A stretch of 64,000 nucleotides of DNA, taken from Macromonas bipunctata. GTDB taxonomy: Bacteria > Pseudomonadota > Gammaproteobacteria > Burkholderiales > Burkholderiaceae_C. The position numbers were made by a program, and so were the translations under genes. Location: contig NZ_NWBQ01000023.1 of assembly GCF_002837135.1 (NCBI RefSeq), positions 1-64,000 of the forward strand. Reading direction: 5' to 3'. This document shows positions 59,235 to 64,000 of the stretch, in pieces (positions within the stretch are counted from its first letter, which is position 1; each line of letters begins with the position of its first letter). The notes beneath the pieces were generated by a model that worked only from the letters and a program-made list of their open reading frames with translations, had not been told where the DNA came from and ran no database searches.

Positions 59235-59792
59235 ATGGCAAAAGTGGTCGTGGTTTACCACTCGGGTTATGGTCACACCCAGCGCGTGGCGCAGCAAGTG
59301 GCCCACGGCGCCGACGCCGAGTTGCTGGCCATCGACGCCGACGGCAACCTGCCCGCCGACGGCTGGGATACGCTCAACGCGGCAGACGCCATCATCCTGG
59401 GCAGCCCGACCTACATGGGCGGCCCCAGCTGGCAGTTCAAAAAGTTTGCCGATGCATCGTCCAAAGCCTGGTACGCCCGTCAGTGGCAAGACAAGGTGTT
59501 TGGCGGCTTTACCTGCAGCGCCAGCCTCAACGGCGACAAGGGCGCGGCCATGATCCAGCTGCAGACGCTGGCCTCGCAGCATGGCGGCCTGTGGGTCAGT
59601 CTGGGCCTGCTGCCGTCCAACAGCACCACCGCCACCCGCAACGACGTGAACAACCTGGGCGGTTCGGTGGGCCTGCTGGTGCAGTGCGCTTCCAACGCGG
59701 GTGCTGATGAAATCCCAGCAGGCGATTTGGAAACCGCCCGCAGCTACGGTGCGCGCGTGGCCGCCGTGGCGGCCAGGTTGGCGGGTGCCTGA
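59235..59792 (+). CDS. WrbA-like flavodoxin family protein
   Basis: 185 residues, ATG at 59235 with AGGAG 8 bp ahead. VVVVYHSGYGHTQRVAQQVA is the FMN phosphate loop; IILGSPTYMGGPSWQFKKF and GGFTCSASLNGDKGAAMIQLQ follow the flavodoxin/WrbA pattern. It likely reduces quinones with NAD(P)H. Shorter than classical WrbA (about 198 residues), so named only as WrbA-like. Confidence 0.88.
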   Translation: MAKVVVVYHSGYGHTQRVAQQVAHGADAELLAIDADGNLPADGWDTLNAADAIILGSPTYMGGPSWQFKKFADASSKAWYARQWQDKVFGGFTCSASLNGDKGAAMIQLQTLASQHGGLWVSLGLLPSNSTTATRNDVNNLGGSVGLLVQCASNAGADEIPAGDLETARSYGARVAAVAARLAGA

Positions 59793-59894
59793 TGCCCGCT
59801 GAGCGCCGCTGAAGCGCACAGTCGGCAACACCCACGCCCTGCCGTGGCACCAGTTGGTGCTGCTGCAGGGCGTTGTGCTGGGTGGCGGTCGGCT

Positions 59895-61130
59895 TCAGGT
59901 GCCGTTGGCCAGCGCCACAAAGTCGCGCCGCTCCAGCAGCCACGACACCGCAAAGCCCGCCACCAGGCCCCAGAAAGCGGCCCCGATGTTGAACAGCCCC
60001 ATGTCGGTGACCGTGACCAGCAAGCTGACCAGTGCGCCCAGCGAGAACTTGCCGTTGAACGACCCCACAAACGCGCCTTGCAGCACGCGCAGCATGGCCA
60101 ACCCGCCCAGCGCCATGATGTAGGCCTTGGGCGCGGCCAGCATCAGGTCGGTAAAGGTGGGGGCCATCAGGCCAAACAGCACGCCAAAGGCGCCAAACGC
60201 GAGTGCGCCGGTGTAGTGCCGTTCGCGTTCGCCCGAGGAGGTGAGCAGTGCGTTGCTGGGGCCGGTCAGGCACGTGCTGACGGCACCGACCGCCGCACTC
60301 AGCGCCGCACCCACGCCACAGGCCACCGCAATGCTGTTGACGGGCGGCGCGTGCCCGGCGCCCTTGAGCACCACCACGCCCTGGCCGTTTTGCACCACCA
60401 GTACCGTGATGGCCAGCGGCAACACCAACTCCACCAGCGCACCCACCGACCACACCGGGGCTTGCACCAAGGGCTGTGCCCAGCTGAAGTGGCCCAGCGT
60501 GCTGGTGTCGATGCGGCCCAGCAGTGCAATGGCCAGCGCACCCACCAGCATGGCGCCCAGAATGGGCGGCATGCGCTTGCCCAGCGCAGGCGCCGCCGAC
60601 AGCAGCAGGAACACCACCACCATCGGTGCGGTGATCCACACATCGGCGTGCAGCGAGCGCACCAAGTCCAGCCCAAAGCGCAGGAATACGCCTGCTACCA
60701 TGCCCATCACGATCGGCATGGGCAACGACGACATCAACCGCTTCACCCAGCCGCTGAAACCCAGCAGCAAAATCAGCGCACTGGTGGCGTAGAAGGCTCC
60801 GATCACCTCGGCAAAACTCAGGTGTTCCAGCGCGGGGCCCACCAGCACCGTGCCTGGAATCGTCCAGGCAAAGCCCAGCGGCGTTTTGTAACGCCAGCTC
60901 ATGGCCATGGTGACCAGCCCGTTGATGAAGAACACGCCAAACACCCACGATGCCAGCTCCGCCGCCGACAGCCCGCCGCGCGTGCCCACCGACAAAATGA
61001 CCGCCAGCGGCCCGGTGGCTGAAAAGATGAACGCGATCAGCCCGTTGGCAAAGTAGCCCAGGCCAAAGTCGGACACGATCTGGCGCAGGCCGGGGCGGGT
61101 GTGGGTGGGGGGTTCGAGGTGGGCCAGCAT
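59895..61130 (-). CDS. benE: Benzoate/H+ symporter family transporter (BenE-like)
   Basis: 411 residues from the ATG at 61130. About 11-12 membrane segments; FGLGYFANGLIAFIFSATGPLAVIL, GTVLVGPALEHLSFAEVIGAFYA, MPIVMGMVAGVFLRFGLDLV and VACGVGAALSAAVGAVSTCLTGPSNALL are BenE blocks. The substrate in this organism is inferred; no benzoate catabolic gene is adjacent. Confidence 0.9.
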   Translation of the reverse strand: MLAHLEPPTHTRPGLRQIVSDFGLGYFANGLIAFIFSATGPLAVILSVGTRGGLSAAELASWVFGVFFINGLVTMAMSWRYKTPLGFAWTIPGTVLVGPALEHLSFAEVIGAFYATSALILLLGFSGWVKRLMSSLPMPIVMGMVAGVFLRFGLDLVRSLHADVWITAPMVVVFLLLSAAPALGKRMPPILGAMLVGALAIALLGRIDTSTLGHFSWAQPLVQAPVWSVGALVELVLPLAITVLVVQNGQGVVVLKGAGHAPPVNSIAVACGVGAALSAAVGAVSTCLTGPSNALLTSSGERERHYTGALAFGAFGVLFGLMAPTFTDLMLAAPKAYIMALGGLAMLRVLQGAFVGSFNGKFSLGALVSLLVTVTDMGLFNIGAAFWGLVAGFAVSWLLERRDFVALANGT

Positions 61131-61152
61131 GGGGCGGTTGTCTCCGTCAATG

Positions 61153-61170
61153 TTTGTAAGAATGTACAAA
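61153..61170. promoter_or_regulatory. Inverted repeat upstream of benE
   Basis: TTTGTA-N6-TACAAA dyad, 23 bp before the benE ATG, in the benE-dnaE divergent gap. The half-sites resemble the 12-bp palindrome at the ectA promoter but with different spacing. Likely a regulator-binding site; the regulator is unknown. Confidence 0.4.
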
Positions 61171-61247
61171 GGTTCGCATTGTGCCGGTTATTGACCGCCC
61201 CCGATGCACCATGCCGGTGCGCTGGCCAGTGGTGGCATGATGGCGGG

Positions 61248-64000
61248 ATGTTCGTACATCTTCGCTTGCATTCCGAGTTTTCCGTGGTCGATGGCACCAC
61301 ACGTCTGGACGAGGCGGTGGCCGCTGCCGCCGCCAGTGGCCAGCCCGCGCTGGCCGTGACCGACCTGAACAACCTGTTCGGCGCGGTCAAGTTCTACAAA
61401 ACCGCGCGTGGCGCTGGCGTGCAGCCCGTGCTGGGCGCCGAGGTGCTGCTGCAAGGGCTGGGGCCGGAGGCGGCCCCCGGTGCCTCGGTGCTGCACCAGA
61501 GCCTGCCGCGCTTGCTGCTGCTGGTGCAAAACCACCAAGGCTACCTCAACCTGTGCGAATTGCTGGCCCGGGGCTGGACGCGCAATGTGGTGCGCGACCA
61601 AGCCGCGTTGCGCTGGGAGTGGCTGCAAGAGCTGCACGAGGGGTTGATCGTGCTGTCGGGCGCGCACAGCGGGCCGGTGGGGCTGGCGCTGCTGGCCGGT
61701 GACGAGGCCAAGGCCGCCGACACCGCACTGCAACTGGCGCAGGCGTTTCCGCACCGTTTTTACCTGGAGCTGCAACGCGCAGGTCGCCCCGACGACGAGC
61801 GCCACGTGGTGGCGGCGGTGCAGTTGGCGGCGCGCCTGCAATTGCCGGTGGTGGCTACGCACCCGATCCAGTTTTTGGCTCCGGACGACTACGAGGCGCA
61901 TGAGGCCCGCGTTTGCATCGCCGAAGGCGAGATTCTGGGCAACCAGCGCCGCATTCGCAAGTTCACGCGCGACCAGTACTTCAAATCCAGCGCCGAGATG
62001 GCGGCCCTGTTTGCCGATATCCCTTCGGCACTGGCCAACACGGTGGAGATTGCGCGGCGTTGCCACCTCACGCTCACGCTGGGCAAGCCGCAATTGCCCA
62101 ACTTCCCGATTCCGCCTGTCAACGGCGTGGTGATGTCGGTGGAGGACTACTTCCGCCATGTCTCGCACGAAGGGCTCAACGCCCGCCTGTTGCACCTGTA
62201 CCCGCAAGAAGCCGAGCGCGAGCGCCAGCGCCCGCGCTACGTCGAGCGGCTGGAGTTCGAGCTGGGCACCATCCTCAAGATGGGTTTTCCGGGCTACTTC
62301 CTCATTGTGGGCGACTTCATCCAGTGGGCGAAGGAAAACGGCTGCCCCGTGGGGCCGGGCCGGGGTTCCGGTGCGGGGTCGCTGGTGGCGTATGCGCTGC
62401 TCATCACCGACCTCGATCCGCTGCAATACAACCTGCTGTTTGAGCGGTTCCTGAACCCCGAGCGGGTGTCGATGCCCGACTTCGACATCGACTTTTGCCA
62501 GACCAACCGCGACCGCGTGATCGACTACGTGAAGGACAAGTACGGCAAGGATGCGGTGAGCCAGATTGCCACCTTTGGCACCATGGCCGCGCGTGCCGCC
62601 ATCCGCGACGTGGGCCGCGTGTTGGACTTTCCGTACGGTTTTTGCGACGGCATCTCCAAGCTCATTCCCAACAAGCCGGGCATGAGCGTGACGCTGCAAT
62701 ACCCGCCCAACCCCAAAAAAGCGGGCGACAAGAACAACTACGCCATCGACATGGAGCCGGTGCTGGCCGAGCGCATCCGCAAGGAGGAAGATGTCAAGAC
62801 CCTGATTGAGCTGGCGCAAAAGCTCGAGGGCATGACCCGCAACATTGGCATGCACGCCGGGGGGGTGCTGATTGCGCCGGGGAAGCTGACCGATTTTTGC
62901 CCGCTGTACCAGCAGCCGGGCAGCACATCGGCGGTGAGCCAGTACGACAAGGACGACGTAGAAGCCATCGGCTTGGTCAAGTTCGACTTTTTGGGGCTGG
63001 CCACGCTGACGATTTTGGAGCTGGCCAAGGAATTCATCGTCCGCCGCCACCCCGAGCAGCAGGGCTTTGCGTTCGAGAACATCTCGCTCACCGACAAGGC
63101 CACCTACAAACTGTTCCAGGACGGCAAAACCGAATCGGTGTTCCAGTTTGAAAGCCGGGGCATGCAGGGCATGTTGCGCGATGCCAAACCCACCCGGCTG
63201 GAAGACTTGATTGCCCTCAACGCCCTGTACCGTCCGGGGCCCATGGACCTCATCCCCAGCTTTGTGGCGCGCAAGCACGGGCGCGAGGAAGTCATCTACC
63301 CGCACCCGCTGGTGGAGCCGGTGCTGGCCGAAACCTACGGCATCATGGTGTACCAGGAACAGGTGATGCAGACCGCGCAGGTGCTGGGCGGCTACAGCCT
63401 GGGCGGTGCCGACATGCTGCGCCGTGCCATGGGCAAGAAAAAGCCCGAGGAAATGGCCGAACACCGGGGCCTGTTCCGCCAGGGCGCCGCCGAGAAGGGC
63501 ATCAGCCAGGACAAGGCCGACGAGGTGTTCGACCTGATGGAGAAGTTTGCGGGCTATGGCTTCAACAAGTCGCACGCGGCCGCCTACTCGCTGCTGGCGT
63601 ACCACACGGCCTGGCTCAAGGTGCATTTCACGGCGGAGTTTTTCTGCGCCAACATGACCATTGAAATGGACGACACCGACAAGCTCAAGGTGTTGTTCGA
63701 GGATGCGCTCAAGTTTGGCCTGACGTTTGATCCGCCGGACGTGAACCGTGGCACCCACCGCTTCGAGCCGGTGTCGGACAAAGTGATCCGCTACGGGTTG
63801 GGGGCCGTCAAAGGCACCGGCCAGCAAGCCATCGAGGCCATTGTGGCGGCGCGCGAAGGGCGCGGCGTGGGGCCGCGTGGCGATGTGGTGGGGCCTTTTA
63901 CCAGCCTGTTTGATTTTTGTGCCCGTGTGGACCGCAGCCGCCTGAACAAGCGCACTGTCGAGGCGCTCATCAAGGCCGGGGCGTTTGACAGCCTGCACCT
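61248..64000 (+). CDS. dnaE: DNA polymerase III alpha subunit, 5' part
   Basis: The frame is open from the ATG at 61248 to the end of the window (917 codons of about 1,160). The PHP domain comes first (FVHLRLHSEFSVVDGTTRLD). The polymerase catalytic aspartates are in MPDFDIDFCQTNRDRVIDYV, with VGPGRGSGAGSLVAYALLIT, YRPGPMDLIPSFVARKHG and YGFNKSHAAAYSLLAYHTAW further on. Replicative polymerase of the DnaE1 type. The C-terminal OB-fold and tau-binding regions lie outside the window. Confidence 0.97.
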   Translation, partial: MFVHLRLHSEFSVVDGTTRLDEAVAAAAASGQPALAVTDLNNLFGAVKFYKTARGAGVQPVLGAEVLLQGLGPEAAPGASVLHQSLPRLLLLVQNHQGYLNLCELLARGWTRNVVRDQAALRWEWLQELHEGLIVLSGAHSGPVGLALLAGDEAKAADTALQLAQAFPHRFYLELQRAGRPDDERHVVAAVQLAARLQLPVVATHPIQFLAPDDYEAHEARVCIAEGEILGNQRRIRKFTRDQYFKSSAEMAALFADIPSALANTVEIARRCHLTLTLGKPQLPNFPIPPVNGVVMSVEDYFRHVSHEGLNARLLHLYPQEAERERQRPRYVERLEFELGTILKMGFPGYFLIVGDFIQWAKENGCPVGPGRGSGAGSLVAYALLITDLDPLQYNLLFERFLNPERVSMPDFDIDFCQTNRDRVIDYVKDKYGKDAVSQIATFGTMAARAAIRDVGRVLDFPYGFCDGISKLIPNKPGMSVTLQYPPNPKKAGDKNNYAIDMEPVLAERIRKEEDVKTLIELAQKLEGMTRNIGMHAGGVLIAPGKLTDFCPLYQQPGSTSAVSQYDKDDVEAIGLVKFDFLGLATLTILELAKEFIVRRHPEQQGFAFENISLTDKATYKLFQDGKTESVFQFESRGMQGMLRDAKPTRLEDLIALNALYRPGPMDLIPSFVARKHGREEVIYPHPLVEPVLAETYGIMVYQEQVMQTAQVLGGYSLGGADMLRRAMGKKKPEEMAEHRGLFRQGAAEKGISQDKADEVFDLMEKFAGYGFNKSHAAAYSLLAYHTAWLKVHFTAEFFCANMTIEMDDTDKLKVLFEDALKFGLTFDPPDVNRGTHRFEPVSDKVIRYGLGAVKGTGQQAIEAIVAAREGRGVGPRGDVVGPFTSLFDFCARVDRSRLNKRTVEALIKAGAFDSLH

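Noticed and set aside
61188-63998. 936-codon minus-strand frame over dnaE
   Set aside because: Antisense shadow of dnaE, which has intact catalytic motifs on the plus strand.

Overview
The window is high-GC DNA from a betaproteobacterium, most likely a member of the Comamonadaceae (Burkholderiales). This is judged from protein content (ChpA-type pilus kinase, TamAB, argH, the algR/hemCDXY block, glnA-ntrBC, DnaE) and from codon use strongly biased to G/C at third positions. No database could be searched; all family names come from motifs and recalled families.

Layout. (1) Bases 2-1906: the 3' part of a chpA-like gene that ends abruptly at an attachment site. (2) 1859-12322: a roughly 10.4 kb integrated element of P4/PICI-satellite type next to tRNA-Arg(CCT). 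It has a tyrosine integrase, an AlpA-type regulator, several small proteins, a TOPRIM primase, a DUF3987 replication protein, two repeat regions that look like replication or packaging sites, and a lambda-E-type major capsid protein with an S49 prohead protease. It has no recognisable portal, terminase or tail gene. (3) 12300-20469: tRNA-Arg and an argH-tamA-tamB operon. (4) 20556-24592: an osmotic-stress unit, ectABC followed by an SH3-domain protein and an MscS channel. (5) 24821-29977: a LytTR regulator that has lost its receiver domain, then hemC-hemD-hemX-hemY. hemC carries an in-frame insertion of about 282 bp that looks like a tnpB-less IS200/IS605-type element. (6) 30034-38592: rsuA, an EI24-family membrane protein, a CinA-like protein, sigma54/NtrC-regulated glnA, a small secreted protein, ntrB, ntrC and xth. 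(7) 38676-48316: an accessory, defence-like region with two decayed toxin-antitoxin-type genes, a free-standing PBECR2-type nuclease, a type IIL-like restriction-modification enzyme, higBA, a DUF2442-HTH protein, folA and a RelE-like/UvrD/ankyrin fusion helicase. (8) 48439-64000: alaS, a dCache histidine kinase, a PAS-GGDEF protein, an RluA-type pseudouridine synthase, trmB, gluQ, an FAD oxidoreductase, a WrbA-like flavoprotein, benE, and dnaE running off the end.

How it fits together. Nitrogen control (NtrB/NtrC and a sigma54 promoter with an NtrC site at glnA), osmoadaptation (ectoine plus MscS), heme synthesis, and outer-membrane assembly (TamAB) are chromosomal modules. Between them lie insertions and scars: the satellite with its own capsid, the hemC insertion, loss of algZ and of the AlgR receiver where the ectoine block sits, and a truncated chpA. 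ChpA and AlgZR both regulate type IV pili in Pseudomonas, so two pilus-control circuits appear eroded here. The strongest candidates for something new are the minimal capsid-bearing satellite (with two 99-bp repeats reminiscent of the P4 crr and a separate iteron cluster), the in-frame element in hemC, and the RelE-UvrD-ankyrin protein coupled to folA.
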